A stretch of DNA of 64,000 nt from contig CAZQQU010000001.1 in assembly GCA_964595625.1 (NCBI GenBank), forward strand, positions 248,001 through 312,000, in the 5' to 3' direction. The notes beneath the pieces are model-generated. The model was not told the DNA's origin, searched no databases, and was given only the letters and a program-made list of their open reading frames with translations. Below, in pieces: positions 23,490 to 32,486 of the stretch. The position numbers and the translations under genes were made by a program. How positions within the stretch are numbered: position 1 is the first letter of the stretch; the number at the start of each line of letters is the position of its first letter. This DNA is from CAZQQU01 sp964595625 (GTDB taxonomy: Bacteria; Bacteroidota; Bacteroidia; Flavobacteriales; Flavobacteriaceae).

Positions 23490-24344
23490 ATGACTAGCCT
23501 TAAAATGGGCGGTGTGCCCGAGCATTTTAATTATCCTTGGTATCTTACCTTAAAAGACAAAAAATTCACGGAAAGAAATATCAATTTACGCTGGTTAGAT
23601 TTTCACGGGGGCACCGGCCAAATGTGTAAATCCTTGCGTAATGGTGAAATAGATATTGCCATAATACTGACGGAAGGAATTATCAAAGATATTGCCGAGG
23701 GTAATCCTTCCAAAATTGTACAAACCTTTATACAATCGCCTTTATTGTGGGGCATACATGTGGCTCATAACTCCAACTATCAGAGTTTGGAAGAACTGCG
23801 AGGTTCGGCTGCAGCTATCAGTAGATATGGCTCAGGATCGCATTTAATGGCTTATGTCAATGCTTTACAATTACAATGGGATTTACAGAACGATTTGCGT
23901 TTTGAAGTAGTAGGTGACCTCATGGGAGCTTTAAAATCACTTCCTAACGGTGTCGGTGATTATTTTATGTGGGAAAAATATACTACCAAACCCTTTGTAG
24001 ATAACGGTATATTTCGATGCTTGGGAGAGTGCCCTACCCCTTGGCCTTGTTTTGTTATTGCTGTTCGAAATCAAATATTAGAAGAAAATCCACAGGCCAT
24101 CGAAACGATTTTAGAGATAATTAACCAACAAACCCGGTCTTTTAAAGAAATAGAGGGTATTGAACGCCAATTAGCTACCAGGTACCAACAAAAAGAAGAA
24201 GACATAGTACAGTGGCTCGCAATCACTGAATGGTCACAAAACCAACTCAAACCTAACGAAGTAGATGCCCTACAAAACCTTTTGTATGAGCTCGATTTAT
24301 TGTCTCAAAAACATCCTACTCAAAAATATTTACATTTTTTTTAA
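23490..24344 (+). CDS. Substrate-binding-protein-like (type 2 periplasmic fold) protein without signal peptide
   Basis: A 284-residue protein with a type 2 periplasmic-binding fold: GVPEHFNYPWYL, then DFHGGTGQMCKSLRNGEIDIAIILTEGI (about 37-64), SLEELRGSAAAISRYGSGSHLMAYV (about 98-122) and DLMGALKSLPNGVGDYFMWEKYTTKP. This resembles NMT1/THI5- and SsuA-like binding proteins for sulfonates or pyrimidine precursors. No signal peptide is visible, so it is probably cytoplasmic and not a transporter subunit. It lies 9 bp after lptB, but a functional link is doubtful. The ligand is unknown. Confidence 0.75.
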   Translation: MTSLKMGGVPEHFNYPWYLTLKDKKFTERNINLRWLDFHGGTGQMCKSLRNGEIDIAIILTEGIIKDIAEGNPSKIVQTFIQSPLLWGIHVAHNSNYQSLEELRGSAAAISRYGSGSHLMAYVNALQLQWDLQNDLRFEVVGDLMGALKSLPNGVGDYFMWEKYTTKPFVDNGIFRCLGECPTPWPCFVIAVRNQILEENPQAIETILEIINQQTRSFKEIEGIERQLATRYQQKEEDIVQWLAITEWSQNQLKPNEVDALQNLLYELDLLSQKHPTQKYLHFF

Positions 24345-24399
24345 GTCTACACGCAACCATTTTTCTACAAACACATCTTTTAAACAAAAATAACCATCA

Positions 24400-24513
24400 A
24401 TGACGACTTTTTTAATTGTTTTGGGAATATTGATTTTGAGTAATTTCATCTTGTTGCGATTTAGCTGTAATAAAATAAATTCATCTAAAGCACAACCTGA
24501 GGAAGAAGAGTAA
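24400..24513 (+). CDS. Small membrane protein (37 aa)
   Basis: An ATG at 24400 opens a 37-codon frame ending in TAA at 24511-24513. A transmembrane helix TTFLIVLGILILSNFILLRF is followed by SCNKINSS and an acidic PEEEE tail. Similar tiny proteins with a helix and an xLLxFSCNK motif occur in Flavobacteriia (from memory). A terminator starts 33 bp after the stop. Its function is unknown. Confidence 0.6.
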   Translation: MTTFLIVLGILILSNFILLRFSCNKINSSKAQPEEEE

Positions 24514-24546
24514 ATTTTCAAAGTTTAGTTAGTTTGTTTCAAAAAA

Positions 24547-24575
24547 AAGTTCGGGTAAAAACCCGAACTTTTTTA
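24547..24575. terminator. Bidirectional terminator
   Basis: The stem AAAGTTCGGGT/ACCCGAACTTT with an AAAA loop has A-runs and T-runs on either side. It serves the small membrane-protein gene (+) and the PLP synthase gene (-). Confidence 0.85.
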
Positions 24576-24595
24576 GTTTCTAAAATCTATAAAAA

Positions 24596-25855
24596 CTATT
24601 CTTTCATCGCTGCCATCACTGACGCAGACATACGTTTATAGGTTCCGTTTTCCAATCTTTCTCGAATAGAGGAAAAGGCATTGAGGGTTTCTTCAATATC
24701 TTCCATTGTATGAGTTGCCGTAGGAATCATTCGTAATAAAATCAATCCTTTGGGGATTACCGGATAGACGACAATCGAACAAAAGATTCGATAATTTTCA
24801 CGTAAGTCTTTTACTAATGCCATGGCTTCGGGGATACTTCCCTGCAAATAAACGGGTGTTACACAACTTTGAGTAGTTCCGATATCAAACCCTCTATCTT
24901 TTAATCCGCCTTGTAGCGCATTGACGTTTTCCCATAGCTTCTCTTTGAGCTCGGGACGAGTACGTAACATGTCCAGTCGTTTTAAAGCACCTTCTACCAA
25001 AACCATTTGTAAAGATTTAGCAAACATTTGCGAACGAAGATTGTATTTCAAGTAATTGATAATTTCGGCATCACCGGCTATAAAAGCGCCCGTACTGGCC
25101 ATAGATTTGGCAAACGTAGCAAAATATACATCGATTTGATCTTGAACACCTTGTTCCTCACCGGCACCTGCCCCAGTTTTTCCTAAAGTACCAAAACCAT
25201 GCGCATCGTCCACTAAAAAACGGAAATTGTATTTTTTCTTAAGTGCAGCAATTTCTTTTAATTTACCCTGTTCACCCCGCATGCCAAAAACACCTTCTGA
25301 AATCAATAGTATCCCTCCACCGGTTTTTTCTGCAATTTTGGTAGCTCGTTCTAGATTTTTCTCTACACTCTCCATATCGTTGTGCTTGTAAGTAAAACGA
25401 TGTCCGGGGTGCAATCGAACACCGTCTATAATACAGGCATGCGCATCCACGTCATATACAATCACATCGTCTTTAGAAACCAAGGCATCAATAGTAGATA
25501 CCATTCCCTGATAACCAAAATTTAAAAGATACGCAGCTTCTTTGTTTACAAAAGCAGCCAATTCTTTTTGAAGTTTTTCGTGTAAGTCGGTATGTCCACT
25601 CATCATTCGAGCTCCCATGGGGTAAGCAGATCCCCATCTTGCCGCTGCTTCGGCATCCACCTGACGGACTTCAGGATGATTGGCTAAACCTAAATAATCA
25701 TTAATACTCCAAGTAATTACTTCTTTTCCTTGAAATTTCATCCGGTTTGAAATAGTTCCTTCCAATTTTGGAAAAACAAAATACCCTTCGGCTTGCTCAG
25801 CCCATTTTCCTAAAGGACCTTTGTCCTTATAAATTTTGTCAAATAAATCTCTCAT
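24596..25855 (-). CDS. Serine palmitoyltransferase-like PLP enzyme (alpha-oxoamine synthase)
   Basis: A 419-residue cytoplasmic enzyme that condenses an amino acid with an acyl-CoA. The alpha-oxoamine synthase hallmarks are SINDYLGLANHPEV (50-63), DAHACIIDGVRLHPG (137-151, His139), VDDAHGFGTLGKTG (215-228) and TFAKSMASTGAF with the PLP-binding Lys250. The sequence is very close in feel to the soluble serine palmitoyltransferase of Sphingobacterium, so sphingolipid synthesis is the best guess. In some Flavobacteriia the same type acts on cysteate to make sulfonolipids; BioF or Kbl activity is less likely. It is monocistronic between two terminator and promoter signals. Confidence 0.82.
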   Translation of the reverse strand: MRDLFDKIYKDKGPLGKWAEQAEGYFVFPKLEGTISNRMKFQGKEVITWSINDYLGLANHPEVRQVDAEAAARWGSAYPMGARMMSGHTDLHEKLQKELAAFVNKEAAYLLNFGYQGMVSTIDALVSKDDVIVYDVDAHACIIDGVRLHPGHRFTYKHNDMESVEKNLERATKIAEKTGGGILLISEGVFGMRGEQGKLKEIAALKKKYNFRFLVDDAHGFGTLGKTGAGAGEEQGVQDQIDVYFATFAKSMASTGAFIAGDAEIINYLKYNLRSQMFAKSLQMVLVEGALKRLDMLRTRPELKEKLWENVNALQGGLKDRGFDIGTTQSCVTPVYLQGSIPEAMALVKDLRENYRIFCSIVVYPVIPKGLILLRMIPTATHTMEDIEETLNAFSSIRERLENGTYKRMSASVMAAMKE

Positions 25856-25879
25856 TTGAAATGTCTATTTTGAATGCGG

Positions 25880-25887
25880 CAAAATTA
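25880..25887 (-). promoter_or_regulatory. -7 element for the PLP synthase gene
   Basis: On the minus strand TAATTTTG matches TAnnTTTG and lies 24 bp before the ATG at 25855. Confidence 0.55.
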
Positions 25888-25934
25888 ACCAATTATATTC
25901 ACTGTTAGCTAAAATTAGCCAAAAGAATTATAAA

Positions 25935-26279
25935 CTAAAGAATACGCAATCCGTTTATAACTTGACGCTCAGGTTGTAGTAATACCACTTGATTCTCGGG
26001 ATTGACAGCCCCCAAAACCAAACACTCACTCATGAAGTTTGCAATCTGTTTAGGAGGGAAATTGACTACGGCTACTACCTGTTTTCCAATCAAACTTTCA
26101 GGACTGTAAAAATCGGTTATTTGAGCTGAACTCTTTTTTACGCCTAGGTCTTCGCCAAAATCTATTCGCAGCTGATAAGCCGGTTTGCGAGCTTTTTTAA
26201 AAACAGTGGCTTCTAGGATGGTTCCCACCCGAATATCGACAGATTCGAAGATTTCCCAAGAAATCGTATGTAAATTCAT
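25935..26279 (-). CDS. csaA: tRNA-binding domain protein CsaA
   Basis: A 114-residue OB-fold protein. ESVDIRVGTILEAT (about 12-25), KKSSAQITDFYSPESLIGKQVVAVVNFPPKQIANFMSECLVLGA (about 48-91) and the C-terminal LLQPERQVINGLRI all fit the CsaA/MetRS-C/Trbp111 tRNA-binding family. It may act as a chaperone-like or tRNA-binding factor. It diverges from the thioredoxin-like gene across a 62-bp gap. Confidence 0.88.
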   Translation of the reverse strand: MNLHTISWEIFESVDIRVGTILEATVFKKARKPAYQLRIDFGEDLGVKKSSAQITDFYSPESLIGKQVVAVVNFPPKQIANFMSECLVLGAVNPENQVVLLQPERQVINGLRIL

Positions 26280-26341
26280 TTTTGTAATTTTACGCTTAAA
26301 ATAATAAGGTTACATTGCGTAAATTTAATACAAAAAAAGAA

Positions 26342-26902
26342 ATGGCACGAACCGAATCTAACATGCTTGAATTGGGGACTTTAGCCCCAGACTTTAATTT
26401 ACTGAATGTGATAAATGGAAAAATGCTGAGCCGTGATGAAGCATTTGGGAAACACGGACTGGTAGTTATGTTTATTTGCAATCATTGTCCGTTTGTCAAA
26501 CACGTTAGTGAAGAACTGATGCGTGTGAGTAACGACTATCGGGTACAAGGTTTTGGATTTGTTGGAATAAATAGTAATGATGTATCTCAATACCCCGAAG
26601 ATTCACCTGAAAATATGATCAAAACCGCGGAAGAAAATAAATACGCATTCCCTTATCTATACGATGAAACCCAAGAAGTAGCACGAGCCTATAAAGCGGC
26701 TTGTACGCCCGATTTTTATGTGTTTAACAGTCAGAAAAAATTAGTCTATCGAGGGCAATTAGATGATTCTAGACCGGGTAATGGTATACCAGTTACCGGA
26801 AGAGATTTGCGTGAAGCCTTGGATAATATTTTGAGTAATGACCTGCAAAATCCCAATCAAAAACCCAGTATAGGTTGTAATATTAAATGGAAAAATAGTT
26901 AA
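26342..26902 (+). CDS. Thioredoxin-like (AhpC/TlpA-type) protein
   Basis: About 186 residues from the ATG at 26342; a TTG 27 bp upstream is also in frame but is less likely. The thioredoxin fold contains a CNHCPF redox centre (CxxC, about 47-52 from this start), followed by VKHVSEELMRVSNDY and the cis-Pro region AACTPDFYVFN, then KKLVYRGQLDDSRPGN. There is no signal peptide, so it is a cytoplasmic thiol-disulfide or peroxide-reducing protein. This CNHCPFV group is widespread in Bacteroidota as thioredoxin family protein. The physiological partner is unknown. Confidence 0.85.
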   Translation: MARTESNMLELGTLAPDFNLLNVINGKMLSRDEAFGKHGLVVMFICNHCPFVKHVSEELMRVSNDYRVQGFGFVGINSNDVSQYPEDSPENMIKTAEENKYAFPYLYDETQEVARAYKAACTPDFYVFNSQKKLVYRGQLDDSRPGNGIPVTGRDLREALDNILSNDLQNPNQKPSIGCNIKWKNS

Positions 26903-26950
26903 TAGGCTAAAGCTGGTATTTAGTATTTTAAGGAAAAATATTCTAAAAAC

Positions 26951-26980
26951 AAAGCCCATTCCAAAAGGAATGGGCTTTTA
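26951..26980 (+). terminator. Terminator after the thioredoxin-like gene
   Basis: The stem AAAGCCCATTCC/GGAATGGGCTTT with an AAAA loop. It sits just left of the IS remnant. Confidence 0.85.
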
Positions 26981-26997
26981 TAAATACACAAAAGAAA

Positions 26998-27716
26998 CCT
27001 GTTGCGCATTTAGAAAATAAACAAAAAAGATTGTTCAAATGACTTAAAAAAAGCCGTATATTTATTTGGTTATCAATCAATTAAATAAAATGAACAATCT
27101 TATCCAAAACTACGAAATAATTTTGAAAGAATTGAACAATACTTGTTCTCATATTGTCCACAAACCTCAAATCAGGAAGCCAAAACTTCTTGATATAGAA
27201 CTTGTTGCTTTAAATCTAACAGCCGAATATATGTCTATAATCTCTGAATTACAGTTGTTTAGATGTATCAAAGGAACTGTTTTAGAAAATAAAATAGAGC
27301 GTAGCGTCTATAATAAACGAAAGCGGAACTTGTTTGGCTACATAGAAAATATCCGAAAATGCTTGAGTGATAAATTTTCAAGTTTTACCGATGTTTTTAT
27401 TGTTGATTCTGCTCCTGTACCCATATGTCAAATTAGCAGAGCTAATCGTTCAGGAATATGTCAGTCAGAGCAAATAAAGGCATCCTTTGGTTATTGTTCC
27501 TCAAAGAATACAAGATATTTTGGATATAAATTGCACTTGGTTTGTGATAAAAACGGCATCATTCATTCCTTTGATTTCACTCCTGCTAATGTTCACGATA
27601 TAAACTATCTGACAGACATCAAACACAATCTTTCCGATTGTACTTTAATAGGCGACAGGGGGTACATAAGTGCTGATTATCAGCAGGACTTGTTTAATTC
27701 AAGCAACATAGTTGAT
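26998..27716 (+). mobile_element. Truncated IS982-family insertion sequence
   Basis: The left end near 26998 (ACCTGTTGCGCATTTAGAAA) resembles the IS982-type terminal sequence with TTGCGC. It is followed by a transposase that loses its last quarter. No matching right inverted repeat or target duplication is visible before the terminator at 27742. The element appears to be a decayed single copy at a tRNA-proximal site. Boundaries are approximate. Confidence 0.7.
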
Positions 27717-27719
27717 TAA
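27090..27719 (+). pseudogene. IS982-family transposase, C-terminally truncated
   Basis: From the ATG at 27090 the product is about 209 residues against roughly 290 for intact IS982 transposases. It keeps the N-terminal region (KLLDIELVALNLTAEYM), the first catalytic Asp in FIVDSAPVPICQ and the second in LIGDRGYISADYQ, with the family's FGYKLHLVCDKNG block between. It stops at SSNIVD before the conserved C-terminal Glu, so it should be inactive. The frame is otherwise undamaged, which suggests a fairly recent deletion. Confidence 0.85.
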
Positions 27720-27741
27720 GCTTGAAATATTAGAAAATAAA

Positions 27742-27773
27742 AAAACGCTGTAAATTTATTATTTACAGCGTTT
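27742..27773. terminator. Hairpin between IS remnant and tRNA-Ser
   Basis: The arms AAAACGCTGTAAAT and ATTTACAGCGTTTT are perfect complements around a 4-nt loop, with A-run and T-run flanks. It probably terminates tRNA-Ser on the minus strand. Confidence 0.85.
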
Positions 27774-27798
27774 TAACAAACATTGGTTATTCACCGAG

Positions 27799-27883
27799 CG
27801 GAGGAAGAGGGATTCGAACCCCCGGAGGTGTGACCCTCAACGGTTTTCAAGACCGCCGCATTCGACCACTCTGCCATTCCTCC
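27799..27883 (-). tRNA. tRNA-Ser (TGA)
   Basis: On the minus strand GGAGGAA pairs with TTCCTCC plus G discriminator. The anticodon arm GGCGGTC-TTGAAAA-CCG gives anticodon TGA. There is a long variable arm (GAGGGTCACACCTC) typical of serine tRNA, and a GTTCGAATC T-loop. It is 85 nt with no encoded CCA. Confidence 0.95.
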
Positions 27884-28019
27884 AAGCGGGTGCAAATATA
27901 AAATCCTTTTTTATTACTTTAAAGCTTTTTGTAAAAAATATTATAAGTTTTATTCTTCTGAGTAAATTATCCTACAACGAGCATATTTCTGTATATTTAC
28001 ACCTCAAAATACACATCCG

Positions 28020-28517
28020 ATGTATCTAAAACAAATACTGGTTTTATTGCTGGTGGCAGTGAGCTTTTTAGGGTGTACCCGAGATGATATTTGTACTGAA
28101 GAAACTCCCAAAACCCCACTTTTGAAGGTTAAATTTTTTGATGCCGACAATCCCGATACACCCAAGCCGGTAACCAATTTTTCAATTGTACTTGAAGGTG
28201 AAGATTATTTACTGTTTGATCCGATTACCACCGATTCGGCTACCATTCCTTTGCAAACTCATTTGGATAATACCAATTATGTATTTCTTAAAAATTATAC
28301 TTCTGACACTGTTAATAATTATGATCTAATCCGTTTTAATTATATGCGTCAAGAAGAATACATCAGCCGAGCCTGCGGATTTCGAGTACAGTACACCCAA
28401 CTCGACGCTACCCTAGAAATTTCTCCAACAACCAATTGGATACAGTCTATTGAAATAGTCAATGATTCTATAAACATTTTACGCCCCAATGATACGCATC
28501 TACATATTTATCATTAG
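28020..28517 (+). CDS. DUF6452-family lipoprotein
   Basis: A 165-residue protein with a lipoprotein signal (VLLLVAVSFLGC, lipid Cys at about 19) followed by TRDDICTEETPKTPLLKVKFFD, the start typical of the DUF6452 family in Flavobacteriia. The body is a strand-rich domain with SRACGFRVQY near the end. It probably lies at the outer membrane facing the periplasm. The gene overlaps the DUF6048 gene by 29 bp, a pairing that I recall as conserved in the class. Its function is unknown. Confidence 0.8.
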   Translation: MYLKQILVLLLVAVSFLGCTRDDICTEETPKTPLLKVKFFDADNPDTPKPVTNFSIVLEGEDYLLFDPITTDSATIPLQTHLDNTNYVFLKNYTSDTVNNYDLIRFNYMRQEEYISRACGFRVQYTQLDATLEISPTTNWIQSIEIVNDSINILRPNDTHLHIYH

Positions 28518-29190
28518 TGTATGGGTTTTCTCATCGACTGCGTATGCACAGGAATCTGCCCCTGCACAAGCCGATTCGCTACCCAAACGGGTAGAAAAAT
28601 TTGGTATTCGGGCCGGAATTGATTTGTACAAACCCATACGTTCATTGATAGACAATGACTATAGAGGTTTTGAAATTATGGGGGATATTCGAGTCTATAA
28701 AAGATTTTATTTAGCTGTCGAAATGGGTAATGAACAAAAAACTACTTACGACGACCAGATTACTTCCCAAGGAGCAGGCACGTATTATAAAGGAGGTTTT
28801 GATTACAATGCGCATAATAATTGGGGAAATTTAAACAATATGATTTTTGGAGGACTGCGATATGGTATTTCAACCTTTAATCAAGAACTCCTCTCCTACT
28901 CCATTGCAATGAGTCACCCGGTGTTTGGCGAAGATATTCGTTGGGTCAATCAAGAATTTTCCGGACTTTCGGCTCATTGGTTGGAAGCAGTTACGGGCGT
29001 TAAAACAGAAGTTTTAAATAACTTGTACCTCTCTATTACCTTACAACTCAAATGGAGATTGGGAGAAACACAGCCCGAAAATTTTGAAAACCTCTTTATT
29101 CCAGGTTTTGGAAGAACGTATGAAAACAGTAAGTTTGGGGCTGAAATTAGATACGGTATCTCTTATTTGATACCGGTAATTAAAAGATAA
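28489..29190 (+). CDS. DUF6048-family outer-membrane protein
   Basis: A 233-residue exported protein with a signal peptide ending AYAQ (about residue 21). Alternating strands such as GIRAGIDLYKPIRSL, RFYLAVEMGNEQKTT, NMIFGGLRYGIST and GAEIRYGISYLIPVIKR suggest a small outer-membrane beta-barrel. It starts inside the DUF6452 gene (29-bp overlap in another frame), so the two are translationally coupled and may form a complex. Its function is unknown. Confidence 0.8.
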   Translation: MIRIYIFIISVWVFSSTAYAQESAPAQADSLPKRVEKFGIRAGIDLYKPIRSLIDNDYRGFEIMGDIRVYKRFYLAVEMGNEQKTTYDDQITSQGAGTYYKGGFDYNAHNNWGNLNNMIFGGLRYGISTFNQELLSYSIAMSHPVFGEDIRWVNQEFSGLSAHWLEAVTGVKTEVLNNLYLSITLQLKWRLGETQPENFENLFIPGFGRTYENSKFGAEIRYGISYLIPVIKR

Positions 29191-29197
29191 TAAATCG

Positions 29198-29205
29198 TAA
29201 ATTTG
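29198..29205 (+). promoter_or_regulatory. -7 element for the thiolase gene
   Basis: TAAATTTG, an exact TAnnTTTG match, lies 23 bp before the thiolase ATG. Confidence 0.6.
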
Positions 29206-29228
29206 CATTAAACAAAATTTGAAATAAA

Positions 29229-30404
29229 ATGAGTAAAAAAGTTGTTATCGTTTCTGCAGTTCGTACACCTATCGGAAGTTTTATGGGCAGTTTGTCTTCT
29301 TTTACTGCTGCTCAATTAGGAAGCTTTGCTATTCAAGGAGCCTTGGAGAAAATTAATTTGAAACCTGAATTAGTCGATGAAGTGTATATGGGTAATGTCG
29401 TACAAGCCGGAGTAGGCCAAGCACCAGCGCGTCAAGCGGCTCTAGGTGCCGGACTACCTGCCACCGTACCTTGTACTACTGTCAATAAAGTGTGTGCTTC
29501 TGGAATGAAAGCGGTTATGATGGCTGCTCAAGCTATTAAGAGTGGCGATGCAGATATAATCATTGCCGGTGGTATGGAAAGCATGAGTAACATTCCGCAT
29601 TACGCTTATTTGAGAAACGCTACCAAATTTGGTCCGGCTACTTTAATCGACGGGCTTCAAAAAGATGGTTTAGTAGATGCCTACGATAACAACGCAATGG
29701 GCGTGTGTGCAGATGCTTGTGCCCAGGAGTACCAAATTAGTCGGGAAGAACAAGATGCCTTTGCTATTAGCTCTTACGAGCGCTCGGCAACAGCGTGGAA
29801 GAATGGAAAGTTTGCGGAGGAAGTTATTCCCATTTCGGTACCACAGCGCAAAGGTGATCCTATCCTTTTTGCTGAAGATGAAGAATACAAAAATGTATTT
29901 TTAGATAAAATCCCTGCTTTGCGACCTGCTTTTACCAAAGATGGAACAGTGACTGCAGCTAATGCCTCGACCATCAATGATGGTGCAGCCGCCTTAATCC
30001 TCATGAGTGAATCCAAAGCACAAGAATTAAATCTACAACCTCTGGCCTATATTGAGGGATATGCTGATGCCGCACACCAACCGGAATGGTTTACGACAGC
30101 ACCAGCTAAAGCTTTGCCCAAAGCCTTAGAAAAAGCGGGTAAAACTATAGATGAAGTTGATTATTTTGAGTTTAACGAAGCTTTTTCAGTGGTAGGATTG
30201 GCCAATATGAAAATATTGGGTTTACCCGCGGCTAAAGTCAATGTCAATGGAGGTGCTGTATCTCTAGGCCATCCTCTCGGATGTAGTGGAGCGCGTATTA
30301 TTGTAACACTCATCCATGTTTTATCTCAAAATCAAGCCCAGGTTGGAGCTGCTGCTATCTGTAACGGAGGCGGTGGAGCATCTGCCATTGTAATAAGTAG
30401 GTAG
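29229..30404 (+). CDS. Acetyl-CoA C-acetyltransferase (thiolase)
   Basis: A 391-residue cytoplasmic thiolase catalysing acetyl-CoA + acyl-CoA condensation or cleavage. The nucleophilic Cys lies in CTTVNKVCASGMKA (about residues 81-94, the second Cys being catalytic). The loop FNEAFSVV, the His in NGGAVSLGHPLGCSGAR and the second catalytic Cys in CNGGGGASA are all present. The length is normal for AtoB/PhaA types. The NlpC/P60 gene begins 1 bp after its stop. It may serve fatty acid, ketone-body or amino acid degradation with the Hbd enzyme encoded 8 kb away. Confidence 0.92.
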   Translation: MSKKVVIVSAVRTPIGSFMGSLSSFTAAQLGSFAIQGALEKINLKPELVDEVYMGNVVQAGVGQAPARQAALGAGLPATVPCTTVNKVCASGMKAVMMAAQAIKSGDADIIIAGGMESMSNIPHYAYLRNATKFGPATLIDGLQKDGLVDAYDNNAMGVCADACAQEYQISREEQDAFAISSYERSATAWKNGKFAEEVIPISVPQRKGDPILFAEDEEYKNVFLDKIPALRPAFTKDGTVTAANASTINDGAAALILMSESKAQELNLQPLAYIEGYADAAHQPEWFTTAPAKALPKALEKAGKTIDEVDYFEFNEAFSVVGLANMKILGLPAAKVNVNGGAVSLGHPLGCSGARIIVTLIHVLSQNQAQVGAAAICNGGGGASAIVISR

Positions 30405-30405
30405 T

Positions 30406-31155
30406 ATGAAATACGGCCTTTGCCACCTCTCTATAGTTCCGGTACGGAAAGAAACCTCTGATACTAGCGAATTGGTAACCCAATTACTCTATGGAGATAT
30501 CTTTAAAATTACCGAACAACGGAAAAATTGGTGTAAGATTTCTATACATTTTGACGCCTATGAAGGATGGATTGATTGTAAGCAATATGTAGAAATCACG
30601 GCTCAAGATTTTGAACAAATTGCCCAAGAACCACCTCGAGTAATTACTGATTTAGTGGAATTTATTACTCTTGAAAACAACCACTTACAGACTGTTACCC
30701 TAGGTGCTACCATCAACGGTAAAGACATCTTAAATCACGGTTTTGAAGGTACTATAAGTCAGACACAACGGACTCGTGAAAAGCTGTTAGATACGGCATT
30801 AATGTATTTGAATACTCCTTACTTGTGGGGAGGTAAAACACCCTTTGGCATTGATTGTAGTGGATTTACCCAAATGGTTTATAAAATCAACGGCTATGCA
30901 CTACTACGTGATGCATCTCAGCAAGCTACTCAAGGTGAAGCCTTGAGTTTTATAGAAGAGTGTGAACCGGGAGATTTAGCCTTTTTTGATAATGCAGAAG
31001 GGGTTATTACTCATGTGGGAATGGTACTCCAAAATCAAAAAATTATTCACGCTCACGGCTGTGTTCGTTTAGATCATTTAGATTATACCGGAATTTTTAA
31101 TTGTGATTTACAAAAATATACTCATAAATTACGTGTACTCAAAAGAATAATATAA
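30406..31155 (+). CDS. NlpC/P60 (C40) peptidoglycan peptidase with SH3-like domains
   Basis: A 249-residue protein. The N-terminal half (1-105) is SH3-like (VPVRKETSDTSELVTQLLYGD, then WIDCKQYVEI). The C-terminal NlpC/P60 domain (about 120-249) has catalytic Cys in FGIDCSGFTQMVY, His in ITHVGMVL and a third polar residue in IIHAHGCVRLD. It would cut D-Glu-diaminopimelate bonds in peptide stems. No signal peptide is apparent, so it may be a recycling enzyme like BT_1314/YkfC types. It is co-transcribed with thiolase, separated by one base. Confidence 0.88.
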   Translation: MKYGLCHLSIVPVRKETSDTSELVTQLLYGDIFKITEQRKNWCKISIHFDAYEGWIDCKQYVEITAQDFEQIAQEPPRVITDLVEFITLENNHLQTVTLGATINGKDILNHGFEGTISQTQRTREKLLDTALMYLNTPYLWGGKTPFGIDCSGFTQMVYKINGYALLRDASQQATQGEALSFIEECEPGDLAFFDNAEGVITHVGMVLQNQKIIHAHGCVRLDHLDYTGIFNCDLQKYTHKLRVLKRII

Positions 31156-31159
31156 AAAA

Positions 31160-31193
31160 AATCCCGAAGAAATTCCTTCGGGATTTTTTTTTT
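31160..31193. terminator. Terminator between NlpC/P60 and TPR genes
   Basis: The stem AATCCCGAAG/CTTCGGGATT with a 6-nt loop plus A-run and T-run flanks is probably bidirectional. Confidence 0.88.
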
Positions 31194-31207
31194 AGAAAAC
31201 TAAATTC

Positions 31208-32464
31208 TTATTGATCTCCTTGAAGAGTTTCACGTATTTTTTTAGCTTCAGCGTCATCTCCAAGAATGGTATAGATGTTCATCAAAGTTCTTTTTAACTC
31301 TACATCGTCTTTCTTTATTTCAGTAGCTTTTTTGAAATAAGGGATAGACTCTCTATACAAGCCATACAATTGCTCTTGAAGTTGATCGTACTTTTTATTA
31401 TCAGCAGCAGACATACCCAAGCTATTCATTTCTTCCACCAACTCATCTCCTTTTTCAATAATCAAAAGCGCATAGTTGATGTTGGCGTTGTAATAATTGG
31501 GCTCTATTTCAAGAGCTTTTAAGTAGTATTTTTGAGCATTGTCAAAATCTTTCATATTGGCAGCACTAACTCCCAGGTTAAAATACAATTCGTGATTGTC
31601 GGGATCACTCGCAACCACTTGCTGCATTAACTCATTGTATTTTTTCATATCGTTCAATTTTAAAGCAATCGTTGCTTCAGCTTGAACTAATGAAATATCA
31701 TTGGGTGAAACTGCACGAGCCTCAGCAATCAAAGTTTTGGCTTTATCTAGATTGTCTTGATCAATGTACAAAATGCCTAAACTGGAAATAATATCGGCTC
31801 TTTTTGAGGCAGACACTTCTTCCGTGGGTTTGATATATTGACCGGTTTTTAATAACAAATCACGATCCGCTTTATCTTCAAAGCGCTCTATTTCACCAGT
31901 GTCCTTATGTGTAGCCGTGTAAAGCTTAGTCACTCCTTGGTAATTTAAATCTAGTAACTTTTCAAAATGACCAATCGCTTGCGAATAATTTTTAGCATTT
32001 ACCAAATTGATTGCTGCATAATACAGATCTGAAGTATCCTGCGGACTCAACGTGTAACTGGCAAGTAATTTGTCAGCAGCCGATTGATAGTTTCCGGCAT
32101 TTTGATCACCCACCGCAGAGTTAAAGATTTTTATCCTCAGGCTGGAAAGTTCGCCTTCTAATCCTCGGGCGTGTTTACTGTTTAAAGTTTTTAATTTTTC
32201 AAAGGCTTTCGCACTTTTAGAAGCCTCTTCAGCACTCATATTGGGTTTTCCGGCATAAGCTCGACCCAAATTAAGATAGTATTCTGCTTGGATATCTTCA
32301 TCAGCACTCTCAATGGTACCTTCCAAGGTTTTTAGAGTAGAAATAGCTTCCGTGAAAGAACCTTGCTTGATGAGTTTTGAAGCATTACGCAATTCTTTCT
32401 TCTGGGAATATACACTCATTCCTACTAGTAAGAATGACAGTATAAAAAGGGATCTTGTTTTCAT
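31208..32464 (-). CDS. Exported TPR-repeat protein
   Basis: About 418 residues from the ATG at 32464 (MKTRSLFILSFLLVGMSVYSQ, a signal peptide). A longer frame would run into gyrA and is not needed. The mature protein is built of tetratricopeptide repeats throughout (YYLNLGRAYAG, LYYAAINLVNAKNYSQAIGHFEKLLDL, SSLGILYIDQDNLDKAKTLI, ELYFNLGVSAANMKDFDNAQKYYLKALEIEPNYYNA). It is probably periplasmic and scaffolds protein interactions. It follows gyrA by about 20 bp on the same strand. The partner is unknown. Confidence 0.85.
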   Translation of the reverse strand: MKTRSLFILSFLLVGMSVYSQKKELRNASKLIKQGSFTEAISTLKTLEGTIESADEDIQAEYYLNLGRAYAGKPNMSAEEASKSAKAFEKLKTLNSKHARGLEGELSSLRIKIFNSAVGDQNAGNYQSAADKLLASYTLSPQDTSDLYYAAINLVNAKNYSQAIGHFEKLLDLNYQGVTKLYTATHKDTGEIERFEDKADRDLLLKTGQYIKPTEEVSASKRADIISSLGILYIDQDNLDKAKTLIAEARAVSPNDISLVQAEATIALKLNDMKKYNELMQQVVASDPDNHELYFNLGVSAANMKDFDNAQKYYLKALEIEPNYYNANINYALLIIEKGDELVEEMNSLGMSAADNKKYDQLQEQLYGLYRESIPYFKKATEIKKDDVELKRTLMNIYTILGDDAEAKKIRETLQGDQ

Positions 32465-32486
32465 AGTTATAAATATAGGCTTAATG

